The notes below the pieces were generated by a model that saw only the letters and a list, made by a program, of their open reading frames with translations, did no database searches and had not been told where the DNA came from. Position numbers and translations under genes: made by a program. A stretch of 64,000 nt of DNA from Coprinus comatus. Lineage: Eukaryota; Basidiomycota; Agaricomycetes; Agaricales; Agaricaceae. The DNA lies in assembly GCA_034638255.1 (NCBI GenBank), contig JAWPGT010000001.1, positions 1,240,001-1,304,000 of the forward strand, in the 5' to 3' direction. Positions 21,181 to 35,300 of this stretch are shown here, one piece after another. The first letter of the stretch is position 1; each line of letters starts with the position of its first letter.

Positions 21181-21796
21181 AATCACTGATCACTGATGAC
21201 ATATTAAATATGATTACGACCTACTACAGTCAATCACCGGCCGATGGGACACCACTAGCCAATGGGACAAATGAATTTTTTAGAGTCCCACCACATTTCT
21301 TGACCTCGGACTTTAGTACAATATCTTTCTCATATATAGGCCTATCTACACCTTAAATATGGAGTGTTTATGCTGCTTCCTGCTACTACTAACATCAGTT
21401 TTATGTCCAAAAATACACCAAATTCCGGTTTTCTACTAAAATTCATTCTTTTACTCCCACCACCATGAATTATATGCATTTTATCATCTATATCAGATAA
21501 ATATATGCATATACCCTGGCTTGATGCTTCTAGACACTCATCTCATGAAAAGATGAGATTATAGAGTGGTAGTGTGACTGTCCCAACGGCCGATGTAGAT
21601 TGCGATAAACACCGACCCTATATATTGTAAAAACCTACCACCCCAAACAATCCCGATAGACTAGAACTCAGTCAATGCAATAGCCAAAAAAGCAAAGCAA
21701 TATTTTCATATATTTTTCACATTTCTAAGCAACATTAAGTATTTCTCCGAGGCGACTCAATTCAACTGTCCCATTGGCTGGTAATTGACTGTACAC
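21181..21796. other. Intergenic region with four copies of a 13-bp motif
   Basis: Lies between the convergent Fpg and UTP5 genes. It holds NGCCNNTGGGACA at 21239-21251 and 21257-21269 (+) and its inverse at 21579-21591 and 21767-21779 (-). A short GAGATGAG/CTCATCTC hairpin sits near 21540-21560. No ORF is supported. Confidence 0.6.
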
Positions 21797-24236
21797 TTAA
21801 TCGCTTTCGTCATCGTCTTCATCTTCACTGTACTCTTCTGCTTCATTATCTATAAATTCGTTATTTGCAGATCCATCTGAATCTTCACCCGAGTCTTTTT
21901 CATCTTCATCGCTTTCATCAGCTTCCTCACTATCTCCCCCAAGTTCAACATCTTCTACACTTCCTTCATCGTCACCAACTTCAACCTCAACATCCATCTG
22001 TGCCTCATCGTCACTAGACTCGCTCTCCCCTTCAACATAACGTTTAAAAGACTTCTCCCGAGGACCGTTGGTTTTGTTTTTTGGAGCAAGAATTGCAGGT
22101 GTTACAGACAACCGCATTTCAATTTGTGACAGGACCATGTCAAGCCTTCCGCTCAATGACAGAAGATTTTCTTGAAGTGCTAAACGTGCTGTTAGAGTAG
22201 CATGAAGACCGGATAACCGGGCTACAAGATCAGGAACCTAGAAAATGAAGGTATTTGTATTGAGACGTAGTCGACACATGAACGGGGTGATATGCTCACC
22301 GTCATTAAATGGCCAGTATGGACAGCAAGAAGGGTCCTGATCCAAGTAATTAGTGTCAAACCACGCTGAGAACTAGCACCGCCACCGCCACCCTTCATAT
22401 TATTTGCCCTTGCACCTCTACCTAATCTTTCCACACAGGCGTTCAAGAGTGGGATGGCAAGTTGTGATGGCAGCCTTCGCACAGTGTTGCAGATTAAGTC
22501 AGGGTTAGAATGGGCAAGACATGTTTCAATAAGTCTGGTGTCCGAGGAGTGCAGAGCTTGGATGAGAGTACGAGTCAACGAATTAGCCGGTACAATGTCA
22601 AGTTCAGATTTTGAACTCTGTTTCGACGACTTGGGTTTTGAAGGGCTTGCTACTGCTTCATCTTCGCTTTCAGAAGCAAGGGCGCGGTCGTTTGATGTGG
22701 CTGCTAGTCGCTGGCCGAGGGAAAGTTCCGCAAGATCAACTTCAAGATCGCCATCAATGTCACGACCGCTTTCATCCATTTCTACGTCATGACCTACTTC
22801 ATGACCTGAGCCAACAGCTATTGACGACTCAGCATAACGCTTGTTTGTGATCAGCTGAAAGAAGATGTTAATAATGTTTCAGCAAATAAAGAACTTCGAT
22901 GCTGACTGGTTGTGTTTCTTCAGGGGTAACGTCGGAAATATCTTCGAGTTGCACGGTCTGTATAAATTGACCATCTTCATCTATATATTTCTAAAGAAAG
23001 TTATTAGGCTTGTGAAATCTATGCATTTACACGTAAAACACGATAACGCACAGCAACAGTGAATATGGGTCGAACACCCCGGACAAGCCTGGCGACACGA
23101 ATGCTACCTTGCTCTCCGTTGATGAATGAAGCATCGAGAACCTGCGTTGGGGTGACAGCCTTTTTGGTAGATGAAATTACAACTGAACGAGGTAAAAGGG
23201 TTTGGAGTTTTATAGATGAGGGAGTTGAAGTACTTGTGGGGAGTTCGTGGGCCAGAGGGTATAATGAGATTTTGCCTGAGGTTGAGAGGGCGAGGAGAGT
23301 AGTATTTTCCGATGGCTGTGAGCTGGATACTGAGAATGACCTTGCGCTCGAGTCTAGTGGAATGGATGCGAGGGCTCTGCCTTCACTGTCGACGGAATCT
23401 GGAACACTCCATATGTACAGAAAACGATCAGCTTCCCCCATGGATATGAATCGGTTGGACGTTTCTTGCGAGGAGTCCCATTTCATTGACTTGATGAGGG
23501 ACGCATGACCAGCAAAGGTGGTTAGCTGTCGCAGTTTTTTTGGCACAAGTTCTTCTGTATCAGGCTTGGACAGCAAAAGAATCTGGTGACTTGCAGCCAG
23601 GATATCTTTCCTATCCTCCTGAGTGGTATATCGCAAGGACAGAGCGGTGTATGGTACCCCATCGTTGGTTTTCCAGTTGCCAACGATTTCATTTTTGTTC
23701 ACATCCCAAAGTCGAAGTGCACTGTCTGCCCCACAAGCCCAAATCAGCCACCGAGTCCCATCATCTTCAGCAGCCAAGGCCAAGATCCCAGAAGTGCTAG
23801 ATGAATCAGACAACGAGCGGAGAACACGACCATGCGATGGTGAGAAACAGAAGATGGTACCATCCGAAAGGCCCAGCACCACTACTTCCGTTGCTTTTGA
23901 TTTGGTTTCTGCCTCCACCACACTCTCACGCTTTTTTCTCTTCTTCTTGTCGGGTTGCGGGACCTCGGACTTGTTCTTCGATAGTCCGTAAGTACTCCAT
24001 ATTAGAGACGAAACCCGGGCAGTATCAACTACATGGTCGGCGACTGCCTGTCCTGTTGTTGTATTATAGATTCGTAGTCTATGTTTGTCCACTGCAAGTG
24101 ATACATATGCAAAGAGGTCTCCGGATGGTGAAAATGAGGAAAGATCATAGACATTTGAGGAATCTTCTACTGCAGGTTGCGATATTAGAGCGGTAGACAC
24201 TGGTCGGCCTTTCTTTGATTTCTTGAGCGACGACAT
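21797..24236 (-). CDS. UTP5: U3 snoRNP t-UTP subunit Utp5 / WDR43
   Basis: A member of the t-UTP (UtpA) complex, which binds nascent pre-rRNA in the nucleolus for 18S processing and is linked to Pol I transcription. Four exons, 24236-23031, 22990-22895, 22854-22300 and 22237-21797, all in phase 0, give 765 residues. The first ~400 form a WD40-type propeller (repeats ending LRIYN, LRLWD, LYIWSV). Residues ~480-650 match the Utp12 domain: LTRTLIQALHSSD, LPSQLAIPLLNACVERL, then WIRTLLAVHTGHLMT across the last intron. The C terminus is a long D/E/S-rich tail, common in nucleolar proteins. The start shares a 251-bp divergent promoter with the Pho85-type kinase. Confidence 0.9.
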
Positions 24237-24487
24237 AAAGAGGCCTGTATTGTTGTGAGAAATTGCAAGATAAATAATGGACGTTAAAGCACCTGAAGCA
24301 ACACTGGCCTTTTAGTACTTTACTAGCATTGATCAATTTTTTTTTGCCAAAGTCATAGATGTCACATGATGAAGCGGCCCGGTAGCCGCCCCGAGTGAGC
24401 TCATAGGTTCATTACCAGTGACCACAGCCTTCTGGCTTTCAAGTTCATACCACAGTCTTCGTCTTTCCCTTAGCCAAACTGGCGCAT

Positions 24488-25783
24488 ATGAACTATATCC
24501 AAGTCTGTCTGTCTCTGTCAATGTACATGCTCTGACTGACTCCTTTTCCTTCTTAGTTAGAGAAGCTAGGTTCGTCGCCTGGTTGAATTCCAATACCTCT
24601 TACTAAACACACCGATATCCGATAGGGGAAGGAACCTATGCGAATGTTTTCAAGGTTCGTCATCTTTAGAGATAATATTTCGCTCTGTGAACTGGAATAA
24701 CAGGGTCGATCACGCACAACGAATGAGATTGTAGCGCTAAAGGAGATCCATCTTGACGCTGAAGAAGGGACACCCTCAACCGCTATCCGCGAGATCTCCT
24801 TAATGAAGGAGCTCAAACATAACAATATCGTTCGCCTCCACGACGTAATTCACAGTGAAACAAAACTCGTACTCATATTCGAATTTTGTGAACAAGATTT
24901 AAAGAAGTATATGGATCAGCACGGTGATCGTGGTGCTCTCGACCCCAAGATTGTGCGCAGCTTCATGTATCAACTTCTCAAAGGGACCGCATTTTGTCAC
25001 GAAAACCAAGTCCTCCATCGTGATCTCAAACCTCAGAATCTACTAATCAATCGCAAAGGTGAATTAAAATTGGGAGATTTTGGTCTTGCAAGGGCATTCG
25101 GAGTACCTGTGAACACGTTTTCCAATGAAGTATGAATGTCTCAACAACAATTCTATCGTATTCACCCTAACCCCATTCGACTCATTTTTATCACACAGGT
25201 TGTTACACTCTGGTACCGAGCTCCCGATGTCCTTCTTGGATCCCGAACATACAGTACCTCCATCGATGTGTGGTCCTGTGGTTGTATTTTTGCTGAAATG
25301 ATCTCTGGTGTTCCTCTCTTCCGTGGTCGGGACAATCAGGACCAGTTACTTCATATCATGCGAATAATTGGAACACCCTCAGATGAACAGTTTGCAAAGA
25401 TTTTGAAGGATTCTGTAAGTTATCTCTTTCTAATTAACTTTATTTTACTAAAATATGTGAAGCCTGAAATCACTATTAAACAATATCCACGATACCCTAA
25501 AATGAACCTGGCCCAGCTGCTTCCAAGGGCAGAGCCGTTAGGTACTTGTGTTTTCACCTACTTCAACACTTGCTGACATTGTTTTAAAGCGGTCGACCTC
25601 CTTGAGAAACTTCTTAAATTTGATCCTGCGGAACGCTTATCTGCCTCAGAGGCTCTTCGCCATCCTTATTTCACTAGCGTCTCTAATCCCGCAGCATACA
25701 ATCCTCCAGGAACCATGGGACCTCCGTCCTTTAATTTCCCCCATCCACATGGTCATCAGGCCCAACAACATATCCAACAAACC

Positions 25784-25815
<32 letters not shown>

Positions 25816-26083
25816 GCAACAACAACAACAACAACAGCAACAGCAACAACAACAACAGCAGCAGCAGCAACAACAACAGCAAATTCCGCAACAGCCTCAT
25901 ATGCAGCAAATTCCCCAATATGGACGTCAACCAATGATGTATAGCCAACACCCACAAATGGGACAGGTACCGCATCCTCATCCAATGCAACAGTCTACCG
26001 CTCGTGTCCACCCTCAAGCTATGAATCCTCAGGCCTATAACCCTACCAATGCGCCAGCATACGCTCCTCCTTACCCTCGCTAA
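24488..26083 (+). CDS. PHO85: Pho85-type cyclin-dependent kinase with polyglutamine tail
   Basis: A CMGC serine/threonine kinase that acts with Pcl cyclins in phosphate, glycogen and cell-cycle control. The first three exons are tiny: 24488-24502 (15 nt), 24557-24569 (13 nt) and 24626-24654 (29 nt). They encode [19 protein letters not shown] with the Gly-rich loop. Later exons add VALKE, the [14 protein letters not shown] helix, [30 protein letters not shown], the APD variant of APE ([10 protein letters not shown]) and [14 protein letters not shown]. The [19 protein letters not shown] block and the Asn-Thr-Phe activation segment are Pho85/Cdk5-like. After the kinase domain comes a ~120-residue extension containing 33 consecutive Gln, which yeast Pho85 lacks. 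The stop lies about 260 bp from the end of the convergent histidine kinase gene. Confidence 0.92.
25784..25882 (+). repeat. CAG/CAA tract encoding 33 glutamines
   Basis: 99 nt of mixed CAG and CAA codons without interruption at the protein level. The mixture of codons argues for selection on the amino acid or old expansion rather than pure slippage. Confidence 0.95.
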
Positions 26084-26346
26084 GACTCTTGTTATGTCAT
26101 CTATCCCGGCCTTTATATTGTTTTGTAATTGTATGTTTGTTCAGGCAAATTCGTTGTGTTCAGCTTGTAATGCATTCACTTTGAAAAGTAACATTATCCA
26201 TTAAGATGCACCACAGTATACAATATATACTAAATAAACCAAAAAGCAACAAATCAATCATACTGTACAGAATTGACATACCCCAATAAATGCACTAGAT
26301 GAATCTGTCAAAGAGAATACACAAGAAATTACAATTACTACACTGG

Positions 26347-29300
26347 TTATGATGTATGGCCAAACATGGTCAAGATGGCAGCAAGGTCATCTATACAGCG
26401 AATTAACAACAAATTGCAAAATCTGACAAAGATACACACTCTTTTTCAATGGTTTGCTGAAGAATGCATTCATTCCAGCACTGAGGCAAAGTTGTTTGGT
26501 CGCCTCCTGACAATCAGCACTAAGCGCGACAACTGGTTATATTCATGACATCAGCATGTATCCTAGATCAAGAAAGAGCATAACATACTGGGCAAGAGCA
26601 ATGGGCACTTTTTTTTATTTTCAAGCATTCGAAGTCTCTTCGCAGCCTCAACTCCGTCACACACCGGCATATCTGGGGAAGGGACATTTAAATGATTGTG
26701 AGAAGAAGTCGCTACAGACTTACGGTGATCGAACAAGGCAAGACTGAAATATCCCGGACCATGTCTTTCCCATTCTAAAAGTATGTTAGACATTGCCAAG
26801 CAGATGCCAGAGAACAAACCTTTGATAGCTTCTTCTCCGTTACTTGTTGCTACGACTTTGAGGTCGCATCTCTCCAATTGCTTAACCAGTAGATTCTGAG
26901 CAATAGGGTTATCTTATTATATATTAGCAATCTTCAGTGTATGATGATTATACAAGGGGGTACCTTCAGCAATTAGTACATTGCCAAACAAGGTTCGCTG
27001 TGCTGTTGCCACATTGTCGATTGCTTTGGACACGTCAGTTGAGCTCATTGAGAGTTTATTCGGTAGGTTTTTTAATTCTGCTAGTACTTGTAACATGCGC
27101 GACTTGCGAGGTGGCTTTGTCATCTTGAAGATATCAGGATGTTTACTAGCTGGGAAGACAGGCTGTCCTGTTCGACTAATTGTGGGTGTATAAAGATGGA
27201 TGACTTTAGTGTCCTTGAACAGTACAGGGTCCAAAAGTTTGAATTCTTGAACAAGCTGTTCTGCATTTCCCTCTGTTTGATCATCAAGGATGATGAAATC
27301 CAAAGGTGTGCGAGCGGCAGCTCGTCCATGAAGATACCCTTTAATAGCAGTCGTACTCGTCGTTGAAAGTACATTGAAGCCACTGAGGATCGTCGTCAAG
27401 AAGTTGATAGTAGCTTCAGAGGGAGAGTAAATAATAATCTCTAAAATTCTGGTTCGATTAAGATTCGCTTTCAACTGTTGTATCTCTTCCGTTGCCTAGA
27501 AAACCAATTAATATAGTACTAATTTGACATCGCCTCAATTACCTGTCGTGTTTCTTCAGAAGTATATAGTTTTACAGGCATGTTGAACCAAAATTGAGAC
27601 CCGGAGTTGAGTTCGGAGTAAACGCCAATAGCACCGCCCATGAGCTTGACCAGCTGGCGTGAGATTGATAGACCCAACCCAGTTCCTCCAAACCGTCGCG
27701 TTGAGGAATTCTAAACATACTGAATACTAGCCATGAAGAACTCGGGAGATAATGGCTTACATCGGCCTGTTGGAAAGGAACAAATAACAACTCAACGTCA
27801 CTGGCAGATAGGCCGATACCAGTATCACTGTAACACGCTGTTAGCATAGACCTTTTTCTTGAAGATGGTAAGACTTGCAAGATGTCGAACTTTAGACTAA
27901 TCGTTCCGTCTTCTGTCTCCGCTGCCTCCTCGACGGAACAGTTGACGCGAACATATCCGCTAGCAGTAAACTTGACTGCATTCCCAATGAGATTCATCAG
28001 TACTAGAGTGTAGTCAATATGCAGATTTATAAATATATGAAGGATGAGTAGTTATTGATTCACCTTGGCGGATACGCGCGTAATCGGCATAGACCCCTGG
28101 CAATTTTGTTGGGATTAACAATGAAGAGATTTGTGAAAGTGAGCCATACATTCTGGGACATTAGGCTCGATATTGAATGAGAGATCAAGTTTCTTGGCTG
28201 CCATTGGTAATAGAAGTTCCATGCAGTCCTACAGCCGTTTTAGTATGTGTATGCTCGCTCAAAGCACAGAACACACCGCAATTATATTCTGACGGGATAT
28301 TTTAAGTCAGTCTCTTAGACAACATAAACTTTGGGCTGACCTCAACTAAGAACCCACTGGGCTCTAATTTGACAGCTTGCAAAGACTGGCATTAGTCTAA
28401 CTTGTAGACGGTGTACTACTTGGCTGAAGATACCTGAAGCTTCAAGTTTACTATAATCCAGGATGGAATCAATGATCTGGATATGTGGTATGAGTGGTAT
28501 TTATGGACTATGTGATTGAATCGTCTAACCTTGAGTAGCAACTCGCAAGATTGTTTCGCTGTCTGCACTATTTCGCTTTGCCCAGGATTTAGGTCTGTTC
28601 CCGATAGCAGGTCAAGTAGGCCATAAAATGAACTGAGAAAACAGGTAGGCATTGATTAACCGATATAATAATATATTAATATTATGGTGTGTACATACCT
28701 GAAAGGGGTACGGAGCTCGTGACTCATGGAAGCCAAGAAGTTACTTTTAATCTATAAACACATTTAAGTCTTCTAACACGTTAGAATTTTTCTATTCACC
28801 TTCGTGGCTTTCAATGCATCTTCTCTACTGCGCCGTGCATCCTCGAGGGCCTCTCTCTGAGCGGCAATCATTTTAAGATTTTCTCTGGTACCTGCTTGAA
28901 CAGAACGGAACAACAATGCATTGGCTATACTGATGCTGGCTTGTTGACAAAGCAGAGTGAGGATCGTGACTGTGTTCTTAGAGAAAGGGTATTTAGAAGC
29001 GAAATAAACGGCGCCAAAGGTTTGTCCCCTGTTCCCAAAGATTGGTAGACACAAAACAGCTTTATGTGCAGTTTGTCCAGCTTCGGACGAGAAGCGGGAA
29101 TCTGCTGATGCGTCATCATAATGGATACGCTCTTTTGTATTCAATGCATGTTGAATGATAGCTTTCTGAAGGGGATCTGCGATCGTGCGAATCGAACGAG
29201 AGTGCCTATTAAAGGAGCTGTCAGTGGCAGTGGAATACAATAGTGGTTGCCTTCCTACTCATGGACTTGGCAAACACCAGGTGGAATCATGCTGGTAGCT

Positions 29301-32300
29301 ACAGTGTAATCCCCAGCCTCTCGAGCAATAACCACTACTTTTAGAGTTAATGGAGTACTTCCGCGGATGGCAATTTTTTCGTTACATACCGCATGTATTT
29401 TGGGATTTGGATGTCTCTAATCATGGGGCTTAGGGAAAAGCAGAAATTCACGAAGTAAAGAAACATACCTGTAGCGATCTCTGTAAGTCTTTGCAACGCT
29501 GTTAGACAAAAAACAAATTAGCACGGTGAAATGAACTCGAGTTTTTCTCGACCTGCCTGAGGATAGATTGATGTCACTTGAGATATCCTTGCTCCATTTC
29601 AAGATAGCGGCGAGGTCCGATGCGCCTAGACTTGACTCCTGGTCCTCGTGCAAATCAACTTTACTTGTTTCCACATACAAGTTACCTGGATCAGGTATAA
29701 ATGCTTCAGTCTGAATACCGATATCGGTGCTGAACAAGGATTTCTTGAATGTTTGCTGTGGCTTGGCACCAACTAGCCTGGTCATGTAATTACTGCTTGT
29801 GGTTGAGTCAGTTTTACAAGCGTTCAGATAATAAAAAGACGTACACAATCCCCTGCGCCCCCCACTGCGTTTGGCGAGCAATTCCCCGACGTTGAAGTTC
29901 CTGGGCAAGGCCTAGTATCCCGCATCTAGCGTAGTGAGATCCTTGCTATTCGCGTGTTATCAGTACACATTCTTGATACATGTGTTGTTCAAATACCAAG
30001 AAAAGTCCCCAGCCTTCCTCGAGCAACCATTCGTGTTCTTGTGCCAACCTAAAATCAACTGAGAAAGTATAATATGAACAATGGCCCCGATCAGCACACC
30101 TTATGGCGCGATCATATAACCGGAAAGCGTTAGGATTTCCAAGGAACGACGACACCTCGGCATCCTATAGTTCTTCAGTTTGAATCCGTAGGTATAAAAT
30201 GCAGTACATACCACCAAAGCTACCCACATACTTGCGTTGATAGGACTTGGGAGGGCCCACCTAAATTCAAAAGTTGAGCATGTGGACGAATCTTTTCGCA
30301 AGTAGGCCAGCACACATTTTTATGTACGCTTGGTTTAGTTGGATTTGATGCAGATAGCGTGCCCGAATTTCAGGAGAGACGCCCTTTCTCATGCAAGCAA
30401 CTAAAGCAAGACTATGGAAGAACAAGGCATATCGAGAGTGCCGATGACTATAAGTGCAACACATGAGCTGTGAAATTTCCAACGCATGAATGGACAAACT
30501 TGGGGTGACGAAGGCGACTTTCATAAACCTGGAAGCCAAGTTCTGCAGCCTCTTGAAGGAAGCCTACATTAAAGAAACTAGTAACCTATCATACGATGTC
30601 GGTTTAGTATATTTATCTTGTATCAACTAGGCACAAAGGCAGACCTTGAAGGAGTTGCACCTGAAACACAAGATTGGTTATCAATATCTCTCGCATGGGA
30701 GGTGTAAGGCATACCAATTGAGGGCCAGCTCTACATTCCCAGATTTCTCATGGATTTGGTTGACAAATGTCTCATCGACGAATTCATCTACATCGAAAAG
30801 GGTGGTGGCCGTAGTGCCGCTGGTATAGCCACCATATACACGTATACAGTTGAGGAGGGCTATAATTGGATTGGATTAGATCATGGAACATCATGTATGA
30901 AGTAATGCCAATACCTGTTGCAAGAATGATAGCTTCACCCTGGGGTGGCCACATGTTCAATTCGGCCACACACTACAATGAAGTGGTTTGGTAAGTGTCA
31001 CTTGGACAAAAACAGTGTGCGAGCTTACATCTTCAGCCAAATTAATGAGGTCGGAAACTAAACTAATATTAGTGTGGTGTCAAATCACCATTAGAAGGGA
31101 CCTACTGTGATCGCAGACATACAATCGTACACTGACGGATTGAATAATTGCAAAGCTAGTATAAAGTCTGTACGGGTAATTCACACACCATTTACACCTA
31201 ACAGGACAACAACACTTACCGATCCCCAGCGGTATCTCCATATTGGATCGCATCTTCAAGTCGAGGAATATTTGATTTAAGGTGTACCTGATCGAAACCG
31301 GAAACCAGCGCACAGAAGAGTACTTGTGCACGGCTTTCGAGTTTACAGTTCACAGTTTAGACAATGGCTAGTGGTTGAAAAAAATGTACAACGAACCATT
31401 TTTCTGCCATAGTGCCGTACTTATCCGCAATCCGCAATGCTAACCGCCCCAAGTCGATGGCAAATCGATACATTCCTCGTCGCTCCGCTGCAGCTATATG
31501 AAAAAAGAATAAGTGTGGAACAAGGTCCAATGGCACAAGCTAGGTACCTCCCAAAGCCCAAAAGAAACCCAAAGCGGTACCAGCAGACATGCCATATCTT
31601 CTCGTATGAGTTTATTGCCTTGCGCGTTTATCAGAGACTAAACATTACCTTAATGCAAGTTGTATACACTAGATAGGACATGTAAGAACGGTGATAAAAC
31701 TGGAGTAGAAAATTTTCAACTTACAGTCAAACCAATGAGGTCAGTTAACGTAAGTGGTACGGGACTCCAGTATGCATTGATGCCTTTATATCCTCAATTA
31801 GGTTTATGTCATCTTTGTTTGGATAATATTAGGTATTTTACCTGCATCGTTGAGGAGTACCACCGCGAGCTCAATTTTTGGGTCACTAGAGTGAGGTATG
31901 GAGAGAATTTCATCGAACCCAATAGAGAATATTTCACTCTTCACTTGTTCAAATATTATATCTGTTTCCTTCTCAGTTGGTGTAACATTGAGCTCCACCC
32001 CTAGGATCTTGAGTCCCATCATCGTGTCATTGAGTGCCTCACCCAAATTACCCCGTAACCAGTTATTCCTGGAGCGTATCCGAAGGACTCTACATTTATC
32101 CTCCGCTTGTTCAACATGCTCTAGACACTCGGCAATGATGCTATCAGATATATCCAATTTGGCTATTGTGGTAAGCGTCAGTTTCGGAACTTTGATCCAC
32201 ATTTCTGTTATATTTCTTACATTGCCATTGATATAACCTGAAAATTGCAATTGTATGAGTTGACATACGCTAAACGAAACATAAAAACTCACGCTGCGAG

Positions 32301-35300
32301 GTGACAAAGGACACGGAAGGTCCGAGCCCGGTCCTCTCGCCAAGGGTTATTACGCAACAGCATTTGTGCACTCGTGAACGACTGGATAGCAAGCTATGTA
32401 GAGTAATGTCATATATAATCTTAGAAGAGGCGTAGCGTAAAAATATATATTTACCTCGTGAGCACCTCTTGCCCAAGCGGATTCACCAGCATTAATCAAA
32501 ACATCAAGTAATTCATCTCTCTGTGTATGTTCACGCAACATGGGTAAACATCTATTCCGACTTATTCGCGTATGTATCTTGTCCAATTAGGGATCACTCA
32601 CTTTTTCGCGTGTTCTGCAATACGATACATGTCGATTGGGGTTTCATGCAGCATCATGAGAATGATCTACCATCGATTGAACAATCAAGCCATGGATGTA
32701 ACTGTAGCAGTGACCTACACGAAAAGACATCTTCCCAATCATTTCTTGTGATAAAGACTCTGCTTCAGCCTGGGCAGCTTGACGATACCGGTCGTGAGCA
32801 AAACTACACATATCCCTTGCTCTTTGAATCAACCATCCTTCTGATAGAGCAAGTTGTAATCCTCGCATAGAACTGCGTGTGACGTTTGTGGGGTTATCCC
32901 GAAGGTGGCTGACGGCTTTATGTAAACTCCACTTGTTTTCGACTTCGTCTTCGTTATGATCTTCCCAGTCTACCATCAAGGCAACCTCTGTAACTTTAAA
33001 GCTGGAAATAGGTCAGACCTCTGGAGAAGATCAGAGCAGTATAAGAGGCCGGTGAACATACGTTTCACCAAAGAAGACTGCCCAGGTGAGATATTTCCTG
33101 GCTTCATCAGGAAGTTCTTTCATATGTAGACGAAGAAAGGTGAGGTCAGTGGGATCGGAGATCCGGTGATTTGTCATGCTTTGTTTAATTGCATCCATGT
33201 CATAGCTACAAAGAACAATCAACGTCACATCCTGCTGGCACGAAGAAGATAGTGACGTACACCCAATAATTATGTTCCCAATCGAATGTAATCTAAACAC
33301 ACAAATGAACAGGTCAGCACCCAACTGGTAAATTTTCAAAAAGCATACACTCACATGTCGTTGACGTTGTAATGTTGTTAAGATATTACGGATGGAGAAG
33401 GCATTGCCTGAAGAAGTTATGGTGATAAATCCTGATAGGGGAGCGCAATCATCCTTGGAACGGTGAAGTGTCTCGGAAACCAGAGAAGCCACCGCAGAGT
33501 AATTCAGAGGTTTAAGGTCAATCCAAGTATACTGAGTGTTGTGACTGAATATACCGCGAACGCGGTTTACAATTTCACTTTTAGTAGAGTAAGTAAATGT
33601 ATAATATGCGTGCTAGTTGGAGTTATCACGTACGCTTTATCCGACCGAAGAGTAATAAATATCAGCTAAAACGAAAACAAAATTATAAACGTGTGATCAA
33701 ATTTGTTGTATAGGGGTTGTTCACCATCCGACTCTTAGAATTAACCAGAGTTGAAACTAGGTCCAAAGACCTGAAGTATATGTCAGATTATGAACATTCT
33801 TTAAATTCCAAAGTAGTACTCACGATTCATCAGCCTCATGTAGATCATCCAAGAAAAGAGCAAATAGACGAGTTTCAGCAATAACCGCAAACACATGTTC
33901 TACCAGGGATTGAAACCTGGCTCGTAGTTCTCGAGTCAAGAGCTGATCTCTGGGTGCCTCGATAGTTATATCTGCACGTGCTAAGACATCGCGCAGCTCA
34001 GGTGTACCCTGATAAAGTAGGGGTATATTGTTCATTTGAGGTCCTAATCTTTCCTTAAGGTTACAGACAAAACGCTGAAGGTCTGTATGGAAAACCATCA
34101 ACTGGCGAAGGACAGAAGACAGGCAGCTGAGCTTAAGGGTATCTCAGAAAAGACAATATGCAAACAAAAGTGATGGAAATTACCAAAGCAGCAAAAGGAG
34201 CGGAATCTGCATTCTGAAATTTGGCTTGACCCCATAAACCGTGAGCTGAACAGAAAACCTTAATTATCGTAAGGTAGAGAAAGGGATTTACGTACACCTC
34301 CACTTCGCTTGGTTCGCAAGTATCATGGAACTCTTCCCAATTCTTTACAATGTGAATATGAGACTGCAATTATATAAAGCAGATAAGTCCTGCGTTAAAA
34401 CTTACCCAGGGGGTCCAACCACTAATACGACACGAGTTTGGGAATTTTTGGACCGATTGCGTAGAGCACTACGGCGTAAATCATCTCCAGACAAGGATAG
34501 ACTCGAAGGCGTACCGGTCGTGTCCTCTGTCGCTGATGAATTAGATTTGAGAGTAGTTACCTTCGAAGTAGTATCACTGATGATACTAGGATGATATATC
34601 GACTCACTCATCGAGGATAATGAATCGCTATTATCATCGTATGGGCTTGTACCCGCATCCACCGCAGCTGAGTCATGTCCACGACCTTGCAGAGAGAGAA
34701 AGTGCCGAGAGAAAGTCGTAGAGGCATTTCGAACTAAATACATCGATGTTAAAGCAATAACAACGTACAGACATGGCGCTCCACTTACTAACGTTCCGGA
34801 TAATCTCAAGCTCATTATCTCTACCATACTTTATTTTCGATTATGCTATGGTCAATTGCGAGCGGCGGAAATAACATACCAATGCTATTGGTATTGTGAA
34901 TTCCTTTGGGGTATTATTTAACAAGTCATAATCTGGCCGGAAATAGCATGTTACTTACCATAAAACGATCCTCTGAAGCGATCTCAAACAGGGATATAAG
35001 CTGCCACTTCATAATGAGCCTGTTGATCATCGTGGAATGGAAGTTGTATCATTTTACCTCATGTTGTTGCTCTCCTGGCGACAGAATAGTTTCGAGTAAC
35101 CTCGTTTGGCAATGTATTAGGTCTGCCTTCAGGCCGTGTGCGCTTTGGTATCGCATATCGGGGCTTTTAGCCAACATCTTTCGTGAATTTGTGTTATAAT
35201 TAAGTAGAGTTGTGAAGTAGAATAGAGGTTGACATACCTTATCAACAATATTCGCAAGGACCTGAGGAATATCTCTCCGAACCTCATGAACAGGCATTGG

